Shown here piece after piece: positions 1 to 5,310 of a stretch of DNA of 7,225 nucleotides. Source of the stretch: Candidatus Nanopelagicales bacterium (GTDB taxonomy: Bacteria > Actinomycetota > Actinomycetes > S36-B12 > UBA5976); the NCBI GenBank assembly GCA_023257525.1, contig JALRCB010000046.1, forward strand, positions 1 through 7,225, written 5' to 3'. The notes under the pieces were generated by a model. That model searched no databases. It saw nothing but the letters and a program-made list of their open reading frames with translations, and was not told the origin of the DNA. Within the stretch, counting starts at the first letter, position 1, and every line of letters begins with the position of its first letter. Both the position numbers and the translations under genes were made by a program.

Positions 1-1078
1 AATAGACGTCCTTGTCCCAGAGCTTTAACCGAGCTGCCCGCTCAGTCACTGCAATCAGCATGGCTGCCCGAGCGTTATCAAATCCCGGGGTTCGACGCAT
101 TGGGTTGTTTCCCGGGCTGGTTGTAGTTAAGGCTTGAACCTCAACTAGCAAGGCACGGCGACCTTCGAGTGTGATGGCGATGCAAGTTCCAGGGATGGCT
201 TGGTCGCGTTGAGATCTAAACAGGGCAGACGGATCAGTAACTTGTCGCAGACCATCGTCGGCTTGTTCGAAACAGGCAACTTCATCTGCAGGCCCGTATC
301 GATTCTTGTTCGCGCGCAGTAATCGAAGTGGCGTTCCGCGATCACCTTCAAAAGTTAGAACTGTATCGACTAAGTGCTCGAGTGAGCGGGGTCCAGCAAC
401 TGAGTTATCGCGCGTGGACTGACCAATTAGTAATAGCGGCATCCGACGACCTTTAGCAGCCCGAGTTAAAACTTGAGTAACTTCATGCACTTGAGCTACG
501 CCACCAGCCCGACCATCTAGTTCTGCTGATGCAATGGTTTGCACACTGTCGACGATTAGTAAGTCTGGATCTACTTCTTCAACGTGTCCAAGCAGAACTG
601 CTAAGTCAGTTTCATCGGCGATAAGTAACGTTTCGGCATTAACTCCGATGCGCCTTGCTCGGATTCCAATTTGTTCAGCAGACTCTTCACCTGAGATGTA
701 CAAAACTTTTCGAGGTTTGCCAGATGCGCGGGCAAACTTATCTGCGGCTTCAAGTAACAGAGTTGATTTTCCAACACCAGGCTCGCCAGCTAGCAAGACA
801 CATTGGCCAGCAACTAATCCACCACCAAGTACGCGATCAAATTCTTCAATCCCAGTTGAGGTTCGCTCAACTTCGCCAAGTGGAATTTCTTTTACCGGCC
901 GAGCCGGCTTTCCAGGTGCCACACCTGCAGTTGAAGTTCGCAATCCAGCGCTACTTGCGGCAACTGATGATTCAGTAACTGAACTCCACGCTTGGCATTC
1001 CGGGCATCGACCAACCCATTTGTGACCAGTCCACCCACACTCGGTGCACTTATATGATGCGCGAACTGCTTTAGCCAT
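1..1078 (-). CDS. radA: DNA repair protein RadA, 3' end cut by window edge
   Basis: RadA is a RecA-like ATPase that promotes branch migration and processing of recombination intermediates during DNA repair. The 359 visible codons start at an ATG (1078-1076) and run open to base 2. An N-terminal zinc finger is present as CxxC pairs at residues 11/14 and 25/28. Walker A is GEPGVGKST (98-106) and Walker B is LLIVDS (173-178, Asp177). The RadA-specific KNRFG motif reads KNRYG (258-262). The usual GHVTK segment instead reads GQSTR (219-223), within an otherwise normal context ending AGPRSLEHLVD. The start of the Lon-like C-terminal domain follows (GTCIAITLEGRRALLVEVQAL). About 100 residues are missing at the C terminus compared with typical RadA of about 460. 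No clear Shine-Dalgarno is seen; a TAACCT hexamer lies 6 bases before the ATG, suggesting a leaderless transcript. Family assignment is very secure. Confidence 0.97.
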   Translation of the reverse strand, partial: MAKAVRASYKCTECGWTGHKWVGRCPECQAWSSVTESSVAASSAGLRTSTAGVAPGKPARPVKEIPLGEVERTSTGIEEFDRVLGGGLVAGQCVLLAGEPGVGKSTLLLEAADKFARASGKPRKVLYISGEESAEQIGIRARRIGVNAETLLIADETDLAVLLGHVEEVDPDLLIVDSVQTIASAELDGRAGGVAQVHEVTQVLTRAAKGRRMPLLLIGQSTRDNSVAGPRSLEHLVDTVLTFEGDRGTPLRLLRANKNRYGPADEVACFEQADDGLRQVTDPSALFRSQRDQAIPGTCIAITLEGRRALLVEVQALTTTSPGNNPMRRTPGFDNARAAMLIAVTERAARLKLWDKDVY

Positions 1079-1084
1079 GACCTT

Positions 1085-1090
1085 AGGTTA
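1085..1090 (-). promoter_or_regulatory. Candidate -10 hexamer of a leaderless radA promoter
   Basis: On the minus strand the sequence reads TAACCT, then six bases, then the radA ATG. TAnnnT at this spacing places the transcription start at or next to the A of the ATG, the arrangement common for leaderless actinobacterial mRNAs. The four bases AAGG before the ATG could be a weak Shine-Dalgarno but sit too close. I see no convincing -35. Confidence 0.5.
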
Positions 1091-1103
1091 CGCGCCCTCA
1101 CCG

Positions 1104-1148
1104 ACAGCCGTTCCTTTTGGTGCGGTATTGGTGAACTTAATCGGCTGT
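1104..1148. repeat. Inverted repeat between radA and the cysteine-cluster gene
   Basis: ACAGCCG at 1104-1110 is matched by its exact reverse complement CGGCTGT at 1142-1148, with a 31-base gap. It lies downstream of the 1159-1941 gene and upstream of the radA -10 hexamer. It could be a long-loop hairpin or a split operator. There is no T-run, so a standard intrinsic terminator is unlikely. The gap also holds two TTGGTG copies 13 bases apart. Confidence 0.3.
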
Positions 1149-1158
1149 GAATAGGTAC

Positions 1159-1941
1159 TTAGGATTTAGGCGTTGCTGGGTGGATAGCTAGGTACTTGAT
1201 GGCACGAGTGTTATCTGATGCGCGTGCTGCAGCAATCATTTCTTCGCGTGCCGCGCAGTGGTCTGCCAAAATCTTGTAAGCCTTTTTACCCATCAGCGCT
1301 GTTAGCTCTGGTTCGTAGGACTGATAAACCGCGCGAGCTCCAACATGAGCTTCGGTTGCTGTTGTGCAGTACCAATCCAAATCTTCGCCGCCAGGACCCC
1401 AACCACGTCGGTTGTACTCTTCAATTCCAATAACGATGATGTCTACATCGTCTGGACGCTTAACTTCTTCAAACGTGCGACGAATTGGAAGCTCCCAACA
1501 AACTTGTGGTTTTGTCACTAACGGATTTACACCCATTTGACCGGCAAGGATGTGAAGCGAACAGCCGTCGCCACCCTCAAAATCATTGCGATTGTGGAAG
1601 ATGCAAGCACCGTTGAAGGCGCGAGTTTTCTTTGCGCCGTCATCGTCTTTTTCGAACATTCCGTTCTCGTGGCCTTCAGCGTAGTTCTGCCAAATGTCAG
1701 GAGTCAGCATCGCAGCATGCTTCTTGGTGTTTTTGAAATCTTCTTTGTCGGCGATATGGGCACCCAGGTTGCAACAACCAACGTCAGGATTTTCTTTATC
1801 GATTCCTTTGCAACCATTTCCCCAGATACAAGTCCAGCGACTTGTTAACCAGGTCAGATCGCAACGATACAAATTAGTGTCATCCTCGGGATCAACAAAC
1901 TCGACCCACGCGCGAGGGAAATCTTGATTCTTTTCAACCAC
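1159..1941 (-). CDS. Cysteine-cluster protein of unknown function (YkgJ/DUF3109-like)
   Basis: This 260-residue soluble-looking protein has no signal peptide or membrane segment. It has ten cysteines at 27, 38, 44, 56, 57, 113, 127, 148, 192 and 229. The spacing (C38-x5-C44-x11-CC, then GACIF at 111, GCSLH at 126 and KPQVCWELPIRR at 144) recalls the CxxCxxCC / YkgJ / DUF3109 group of putative zinc- or iron-binding proteins, whose members have comparable CC-x-G, GxCxIH and KPxxCxLxPIR blocks. That link is pattern recognition, not a search result; the biochemical role is unknown. The start is a GTG at 1941, with TAGGAT six bases before it and no Shine-Dalgarno, suggesting a leaderless mRNA. It is divergent from ppx and points towards radA, with an 80-bp gap. 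That a real protein is encoded is well supported by length, conserved-looking motifs and absence of a competing frame. Confidence 0.88.
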   Translation of the reverse strand: MVEKNQDFPRAWVEFVDPEDDTNLYRCDLTWLTSRWTCIWGNGCKGIDKENPDVGCCNLGAHIADKEDFKNTKKHAAMLTPDIWQNYAEGHENGMFEKDDDGAKKTRAFNGACIFHNRNDFEGGDGCSLHILAGQMGVNPLVTKPQVCWELPIRRTFEEVKRPDDVDIIVIGIEEYNRRGWGPGGEDLDWYCTTATEAHVGARAVYQSYEPELTALMGKKAYKILADHCAAREEMIAAARASDNTRAIKYLAIHPATPKS

Positions 1942-1947
1942 GGATAA

Positions 1948-1953
1948 ATCCTA
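1948..1953 (-). promoter_or_regulatory. Candidate -10 hexamer of the cysteine-cluster gene
   Basis: On the minus strand TAGGAT is followed by six bases (TTATCC) and then the GTG start codon. This is the same geometry seen before radA and the SerB-like gene, and supports a leaderless transcript starting at GTG 1941. No convincing -35 is visible. Confidence 0.5.
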
Positions 1954-1996
1954 ATGCGTTTGTGAGTGCTTACATACCCAGCACCCGTTCCGCTAG

Positions 1997-2002
1997 TACT
2001 GT
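1997..2002 (+). promoter_or_regulatory. Candidate -10 hexamer of ppx
   Basis: TACTGT (TAnnnT) ends seven bases before the ATG at 2010, placing the expected transcription start at that ATG. This is the main reason for preferring 2010 over the in-frame GTG at 1962, which has neither a Shine-Dalgarno nor such a hexamer. No clear -35 is seen. Confidence 0.4.
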
Positions 2003-2009
2003 TTCAGGT

Positions 2010-2945
2010 ATGCGAATGGGAGTGTTAGACGTTGGTTCAAACACCGTTCACCTTTTGATCGTCGATGCTCACGCTGGAGCGGCTCCAATTCCAGCAATGT
2101 CTCAAAAGTACGAACTCCGATTAGCGGAACAACTCAAAGATGATGGCGATCTCAAGAAGTCTTCAGTTAAGTCATTGATTGAGGTTTTGCAGGAATGTAA
2201 CAAATTCATTGAAGAACACGACTGTGATGAGCTCTTAGCATTTGCGACCTCGGCCATTCGCGAGTCGAAAAATTCAGATGCAGTCCTGGCGAAGATAAAG
2301 ACAGAAACCGGAATTGATTTACAAGTTCTTGATGGCGAGCATGAGGCGATTCTGACTTTCCTTGCGGTTCGTCGTTGGTTTGGTTGGTCCTCCGGACGTC
2401 TGCTGGTAGCAGATATCGGCGGCGGTTCATTTGAAGTTGCTATTGGAACCGACGAACATCCCGAGCTTGCAATGTCAACGCCGCTAGGTGCGGGTCGACT
2501 AACTCGCGACTTCTTCACAAAAGAAATTCCAAGTGCCGATGAAGTTAAGGCCTTGCGCAAGCACATCAAGAAGACTCTAGAGACTGAGTTTGCCCACCTG
2601 CTCGACAGTGAATTTGATCATGCCGTGGCTACGAGTAAAACATTTAGACAACTTGCACGCCTTGGTGGCGCGGCTCCATCAAGTGAAGGCCAGCGAGTAC
2701 AGCGTGAATTATCGCTAGAAGATTTGAATGATTGGGTACCAAGAATTTCGGAAATGAATTATTCACAACGGGCTCAATTGCCAGGCATCTCAGTTGGAAG
2801 AGCCGAACAGCTGTTGGCTGGCGCGATCGTGGCGCAAGAAGCCATGGAGTTTTTGAAACTGGACACCTTAGAAATTTGTCCGTGGGCCCTTCGGGAAGGA
2901 ATAATCTTGCGCCGCTTGGACTGGTTCCCTGACGATGCTGAGTAG
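2010..2945 (+). CDS. ppx: Ppx/GppA family exopolyphosphatase / pppGpp phosphatase
   Basis: Members of this ASKHA-fold family remove terminal phosphates from inorganic polyphosphate and/or from pppGpp, linking phosphate storage with the stringent response. The 311-residue protein starts MRMGVLDVGSNT, with the phosphate-binding DVGSN loop at residues 7-11. It continues with FATSAIRES (78-86), DGEHEA (108-113, holding the glutamates expected near the catalytic site) and DIGGGSFE (135-142). The length fits actinobacterial single-module enzymes and excludes the longer E. coli type with an HD-like C-terminal half. An in-frame GTG at 1962 would add 16 Ser/Thr-rich residues. I reject it because family members begin directly at M-R-x-G-V-L-D-V-G-S-N and the longer form would leave only 20 bp to the divergent gene. 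Substrate preference cannot be told from sequence. The gene precedes the PRODH-proC pair by 62 bp and may be cotranscribed with it. Confidence 0.95.
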   Translation: MRMGVLDVGSNTVHLLIVDAHAGAAPIPAMSQKYELRLAEQLKDDGDLKKSSVKSLIEVLQECNKFIEEHDCDELLAFATSAIRESKNSDAVLAKIKTETGIDLQVLDGEHEAILTFLAVRRWFGWSSGRLLVADIGGGSFEVAIGTDEHPELAMSTPLGAGRLTRDFFTKEIPSADEVKALRKHIKKTLETEFAHLLDSEFDHAVATSKTFRQLARLGGAAPSSEGQRVQRELSLEDLNDWVPRISEMNYSQRAQLPGISVGRAEQLLAGAIVAQEAMEFLKLDTLEICPWALREGIILRRLDWFPDDAE

Positions 2946-2972
2946 TCCGATAACCGCGTAAAGTAAGGGCTA

Positions 2973-2989
2973 GATCCATTACTTGGATC
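2973..2989 (+). repeat. Short inverted repeat in the PRODH gene leader
   Basis: GATCCA (2973-2978), a 5-base spacer, and TGGATC (2984-2989) form a perfect 6-bp dyad five bases before the strong Shine-Dalgarno of the PRODH gene. In RNA it is a small hairpin next to the ribosome binding site; in DNA it is a 17-bp operator-like dyad. There is no T-run, so it is not a standard terminator. It may be chance. Confidence 0.3.
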
Positions 2990-3007
2990 GCCATAGGTGG
3001 GAGAGCC

Positions 3008-3937
3008 ATGCTTCGCGAATTATTAGTTTCCGCATCACGCAGTGAAAAGTTGGAGCACCTTGTTTCAACCTCACCATTGAGCCGTGGCGTAGTAAATCGA
3101 TTTGTGGCAGGCACAACAACAGCTGATGTAGTTGCGACCGTTCAGAATCTGCATGATCTAGGACTGCTGGCAACTGTTGATCGTCTGGGTGAAGATACTT
3201 TGGATCGCGCAGCTGCAGACACAACTGTTGCTGATTACAAAGATGTGCTTCGCGCATTATCTGCTGCTGGACTTTCCGATAGCGCTGAAGTTTCGGTAAA
3301 GCTTTCAGCTGTTGGTCAGGCACTTGGCGACAGCGGTGAAAGCATCGCACTAGAAAATGCTCTTGAGATTTGTTCCATCGCAAAGCAAGTTGGCACAACA
3401 GTAACTTTCGATATGGAAGACCACACAACAATTGATTCAACTCTGCGGATCTTGACTGAAGTACGTAAAGAATTCCCAACTACTGGTGGCGTACTTCAAG
3501 CACAACTTCATCGCACTGAAGATGACGTTGCTGCCTACTCTTACAACGACTCTCGCATCCGTCTTTGCAAGGGTGCATACGCCGAAGCTGCCGACGTAGC
3601 TTTTGTTGATCGTGGCGAAATTGATAAGGCATACGTTCGCAGTATGCGCACCTTGATCGAATCCGATGCTTATCCGATGTTGGCTACGCATGACCCACGT
3701 CTAATCCAGATTGGCCAGGCTTTGGCCCTTCGAAGCGGTCGCAATAAGGAAACTTTCGAGTTCCAGATGCTGCTTGGCGTCCGCCCAGACGAACAAGTTC
3801 GCTTGGCTGAACTGGGTCACAAAGTTCGGGTTTATGTTCCTTATGGCGATCAGTGGTACCCGTATCTAATGCGCAGAATGGCAGAGAAGCCATCAAACCT
3901 TTCACTCTTCTTACGTTCCCTGGTTTCCAAGGGTTAG
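3008..3937 (+). CDS. putB: Monofunctional proline dehydrogenase (PRODH)
   Basis: This flavoenzyme oxidises L-proline to pyrroline-5-carboxylate (P5C), passing electrons to the respiratory chain. The 309-residue protein has the whole PRODH barrel signature: VSVKLS (95-100, Lys98 as expected for the catalytic lysine), FDMED (134-138), VLQAQLHR (162-169), RLCKGAYAE (185-193), ATHD (226-229) and EFQMLLGVR (251-259). The substrate-carboxylate block YPYLMRRMAEKPSN carries the Arg289/Arg290 pair and Glu293. Length and motif positions match small monofunctional enzymes of the Thermus/Deinococcus type. There is no aldehyde dehydrogenase domain or DNA-binding PutA extension. A strong Shine-Dalgarno AGGTGGGAG (2995-3003) precedes the ATG. 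The stop codon overlaps the ribosome binding site of proC, 9 bp away. Pairing with the opposing biosynthetic enzyme, rather than with P5C dehydrogenase, is notable. Confidence 0.95.
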   Translation: MLRELLVSASRSEKLEHLVSTSPLSRGVVNRFVAGTTTADVVATVQNLHDLGLLATVDRLGEDTLDRAAADTTVADYKDVLRALSAAGLSDSAEVSVKLSAVGQALGDSGESIALENALEICSIAKQVGTTVTFDMEDHTTIDSTLRILTEVRKEFPTTGGVLQAQLHRTEDDVAAYSYNDSRIRLCKGAYAEAADVAFVDRGEIDKAYVRSMRTLIESDAYPMLATHDPRLIQIGQALALRSGRNKETFEFQMLLGVRPDEQVRLAELGHKVRVYVPYGDQWYPYLMRRMAEKPSNLSLFLRSLVSKG

Positions 3938-3946
3938 GACTGCGTT

Positions 3947-4744
3947 ATGACTACTGCCATCATCGGGGCTGGCGTAATGGGGGAGACCTTGTTATCGGGC
4001 CTACTAAGAGCTGGAGTTCCAAAATCTGAACTTCTAATCGCGGATCGTCGAATTGAAAGATCTGCCGAAGTTACTAAAGAGCACGGCGTAGCAAATGGAA
4101 CTAATCAAGAAGTTTCCGCTAAGGCTGACACCGTAGTTTTAGTAGTAAAGCCTCAAGATATGTCGATTGTTTTGGATGAAATCAAAGACTCGCTAAGGCC
4201 TGGAACTTTAGTTGTCTCACTCGCTGCGGGAATCACGACTGGTTTTATGGAAGATTTACTGCCAGCCAAAACTCCAGTGATTCGCGTGATGCCAAACACC
4301 CCAGCTTTGGTAGATCAAGGTATGGCTGCGATCAGCTCTGGCACAAACAGCACTGAGGAACATTTATTAACAGTCGAAACTTTGCTACGAAGTGTTGGCC
4401 AAGTCGTCCGAGTTCCTGAGAAATATCAAGACGCAGTAACTGCGATTTCAGGTTCTGGCCCGGCATACATCTTTTACGTTGTGGAGGCCATGATCGAGGG
4501 CGGGGTAATGCTAGGTCTGCCCCGCGATGTGGCCAACGAGTTGGTCTTGCAAACCGTATATGGCGCGGCAACTATGCTTCGGGAAACCAACGAACATCCA
4601 ACGGTTTTGCGCGAACAAGTTACTTCGCCTGGTGGCACTACGGTTGCAGCATTGCGACAGTTTGATGACTTTAAAGTCCGTGCAGCGTTTTTGAGCGCGA
4701 TGGAAGCGGCTCGTGATCGTTCGCGGGAACTCGGTCAGCAATAA
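3947..4744 (+). CDS. proC: Pyrroline-5-carboxylate reductase
   Basis: ProC performs the last step of proline synthesis, NAD(P)H-dependent reduction of P5C to L-proline, in the cytosol. The 265 residues have the normal family length. An N-terminal Rossmann fold carries GAGVMG (7-12) and VKPQ (67-70), followed by VMPNTPALVDQG (114-125). The helical dimerisation and active-site domain carries AISGSGPAYIF (166-176), EAMIEGGVMLGL (180-191) and VTSPGGTTVAAL (225-236). All hallmark residues are present. The Shine-Dalgarno AGGA (3936-3939) overlaps the TAG stop of the PRODH gene, so translation is probably coupled. The gene ends 6 bp before a perfect 24-bp palindrome. In mycobacteria proC sits at the same place between ppx1 and the HTH/bS22 pair, although I do not know of a PRODH gene there. 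Confidence 0.97.
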   Translation: MTTAIIGAGVMGETLLSGLLRAGVPKSELLIADRRIERSAEVTKEHGVANGTNQEVSAKADTVVLVVKPQDMSIVLDEIKDSLRPGTLVVSLAAGITTGFMEDLLPAKTPVIRVMPNTPALVDQGMAAISSGTNSTEEHLLTVETLLRSVGQVVRVPEKYQDAVTAISGSGPAYIFYVVEAMIEGGVMLGLPRDVANELVLQTVYGAATMLRETNEHPTVLREQVTSPGGTTVAALRQFDDFKVRAAFLSAMEAARDRSRELGQQ

Positions 4745-4750
4745 CGAGTT

Positions 4751-4774
4751 TTAAATTACACGCGTGTAATTTAA
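4751..4774. repeat. Perfect 24-bp palindrome downstream of proC
   Basis: The 12-base half TTAAATTACACG (4751-4762) is followed directly by its exact reverse complement, centred between 4762 and 4763 on CG|CG. All 24 positions are symmetric. As RNA it would form a hairpin of about 10 bp with a CGCG tetraloop, but only a scattered T-rich stretch follows (AAGTTACTTTCTG), so it is a weak terminator candidate. As DNA it resembles a dimeric repressor operator about 20 bp upstream of the candidate -35 of the HTH gene. Both roles are possible. Confidence 0.6.
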
Positions 4775-4792
4775 GTTACTTTCTGAACCGAC

Positions 4793-4822
4793 TTTCACTT
4801 ACGTCCCATTCGCCACTAATGT
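4793..4822 (+). promoter_or_regulatory. Candidate promoter for the HTH-bS22 unit
   Basis: A TTTCAC hexamer (4793-4798) and TAATGT (4817-4822, TAnnnT) are separated by 18 bp. Transcription would begin near 4829-4831, giving a leader of about 70 bases before the HTH start that contains the upstream ORF and hairpins described separately. The -35 match is weak. Confidence 0.4.
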
Positions 4823-4838
4823 AAGCATCTACGAATGA

Positions 4839-4882
4839 GTGTGACGTTCAGCCCGGAGGGGAAGCCGGTGCTTAGCCCACAC
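4839..4882 (+). promoter_or_regulatory. Structured leader with two competing hairpins before the HTH gene
   Basis: GTGTG (4839-4843) can pair with CACAC (4878-4882), enclosing an inner helix of GC-CCGG (4851-4856) with CCGG-T-GC (4865-4871, one bulged base), which exposes GGGGAAG in its loop. Alternatively AAGC (4862-4865) pairs with GCTT (4870-4873) around a CGGT tetraloop, extended by GGG (4859-4861) with CCC (4876-4878). The two folds share bases and exclude each other. The Shine-Dalgarno GGAGGGG (4855-4861) is differently exposed in each. The helices were found by eye; no folding energy was calculated. Confidence 0.35.
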
Positions 4883-4918
4883 AGAATGGTTTCGGTGACC
4901 TATGGGTGCATCAAATGA
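4868..4918 (+). CDS. Putative 16-codon upstream ORF (leader peptide)
   Basis: A GTG at 4868 follows a consensus Shine-Dalgarno GGAGG (4855-4859) at an ideal 8-base distance and opens a frame MLSPHRMVSVTYGCIK ending in TGA at 4916-4918. It overlaps the first 17 bases of the HTH gene (ATG at 4902) in another frame. The HTH gene has only GGTGA three bases before its own ATG, so the best ribosome site in the region belongs to this short frame. No known leader-peptide family is recognised and there is no run of one amino-acid codon that would suggest classic attenuation. It could regulate HTH translation by coupling or interference. Expression is unproven; a chance frame is the alternative. Confidence 0.4.
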   Translation: MLSPHRMVSVTYGCIK

Positions 4919-5108
4919 ACGTCCGCTCGGAGAAGTTCGCTTCTTAACAGTTGCTGAAGTTGCAACTGCAATGCGAGTTTCAAAAATGACTGTGTATCGC
5001 TTAGTGCATAACGGTGAACTACCAGCAGTTCAGGTTGGAAGATCATTTCGAATTCCAGAACAAGCTGTCCACACTTACCTACAAGAATCATTTGTAGAAG
5101 CAGGGTAA
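4902..5108 (+). CDS. Excisionase/MerR-type HTH DNA-binding protein (Rv0500A-like)
   Basis: This 68-residue protein is almost entirely one winged helix-turn-helix of the BldC/excisionase (HTH_17) type. FLTVAEVATAMRVSKMTVYRLVHNGELPAVQVGRSFRIP spans residues 14-52: helix-turn-helix at 16-38, then a basic wing (GRSFRIP, 46-52). The sequence closely resembles mycobacterial Rv0500A and actinobacterial homologues beginning with an ERPL-EV-FLTVAEV block, which supports the ATG at 4902; a TGA at 4896-4898 excludes longer in-frame starts. A weak GGTGA lies 3 bases upstream. It is likely a small transcription factor; despite the family name, nothing here suggests phage excision. It is followed after 93 bp by the bS22 gene, a linkage also found in mycobacteria. 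The upstream ORF and leader hairpins may control its translation. Confidence 0.93.
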   Translation: MGASNERPLGEVRFLTVAEVATAMRVSKMTVYRLVHNGELPAVQVGRSFRIPEQAVHTYLQESFVEAG

Positions 5109-5119
5109 ATAGTTGGGTA

Positions 5120-5135
5120 ACTGGAGCATTCCAGT
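5120..5135 (+). repeat. Small perfect hairpin between the HTH and bS22 genes
   Basis: ACTGGA (5120-5125), a GCAT loop, and TCCAGT (5130-5135) form a perfect 6-bp stem 12 bases after the HTH stop codon. No T-run follows, so termination is doubtful. It could serve as an mRNA processing or stability element, or an operator. The rest of the 93-bp gap shows only a possible TAGACT -10 at 5165-5170 and the bS22 ribosome site. Confidence 0.3.
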
Positions 5136-5201
5136 CCTAACGCAAGTTCACTAAAGCAAGCACGTAGACTCAGTTAAACAACATAAGTAAAGGTGGTCCA
5201 A

Positions 5202-5303
5202 ATGGGCTCGGTGATCAAGAAGCGCCGCAAGCGCATGGCCAAGAAGAAGCATCGCAAAATGCTTAAGAAGACGCGTTCACAGCGTCGCAATAAGGGCAAG
5301 TAA
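5202..5303 (+). CDS. Small ribosomal subunit protein bS22 (AURKAIP1/COX24 domain, Rv0500B-like)
   Basis: The 33-residue, extremely basic peptide (MGSVIKKRRKRMAKKKHRKM, then LKKTRSQRRNKGK) is the actinobacterial AURKAIP1/COX24-domain protein. In mycobacteria the orthologue Rv0500B was identified in ribosome structures as bS22, bound to the 30S subunit and related to mitochondrial mS38. More than half of the residues are Lys or Arg, typical of a peptide buried in rRNA. The ATG at 5202 follows a strong Shine-Dalgarno AGGTGG (5191-5196) at a 5-base spacing. The stop lies in the loop of a hairpin described separately. It follows the HTH gene, as in mycobacteria, and converges on the SerB-like gene with 15 bp between stop codons. 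Such short genes are often missed by annotation pipelines. Confidence 0.95.
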   Translation: MGSVIKKRRKRMAKKKHRKMLKKTRSQRRNKGK

Positions 5304-5310
5304 GCCCTTT
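5292..5310 (+). terminator. Hairpin across the bS22 stop codon, possible terminator
   Basis: AAGGGC (5292-5297), a 6-base loop that contains the TAA stop, and GCCCTT (5304-5309) form a perfect 6-bp stem followed by only T, C and then A-rich sequence. It is a weak intrinsic terminator for the plus-strand unit, placed partly inside the coding sequence where two genes converge. Confidence 0.4.

Noticed and set aside
534..1025. Plus-strand open frame of 163 codons
   Set aside because: It lies wholly antisense to radA, whose protein is unmistakable; the translation is Ser/Thr/Pro-rich with no recognisable motif.
1962..2009. N-terminal extension of Ppx from the GTG at 1962
   Set aside because: No ribosome site, Ser/Thr-rich extension absent from the family consensus, and only 20 bp to the divergent start. 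A -10-like hexamer instead fits ATG 2010.
2644..3479. Two minus-strand open frames of about 160 codons opposite ppx and PRODH
   Set aside because: They are antisense shadows of well-identified genes with no motif of their own.
4855..4900. Possible cobalamin or S-box riboswitch (GGGGAAGCCGGTG recalls conserved core pieces)
   Set aside because: The region is too short for either aptamer, the other conserved boxes are missing, and the downstream gene has no cobalamin or methionine link.
4868..5108. Frameshift joining the upstream ORF to the HTH gene
   Set aside because: The HTH protein begins at ATG 4902 in agreement with the N terminus of homologues as I remember them, and no slippery sequence is visible, so the short frame is treated as separate.
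4902..5108. HTH gene as a phage or integrative-element excisionase
   Set aside because: No integrase, attachment repeats or composition shift nearby, and the HTH-bS22 linkage is a conserved housekeeping arrangement in Actinobacteria.
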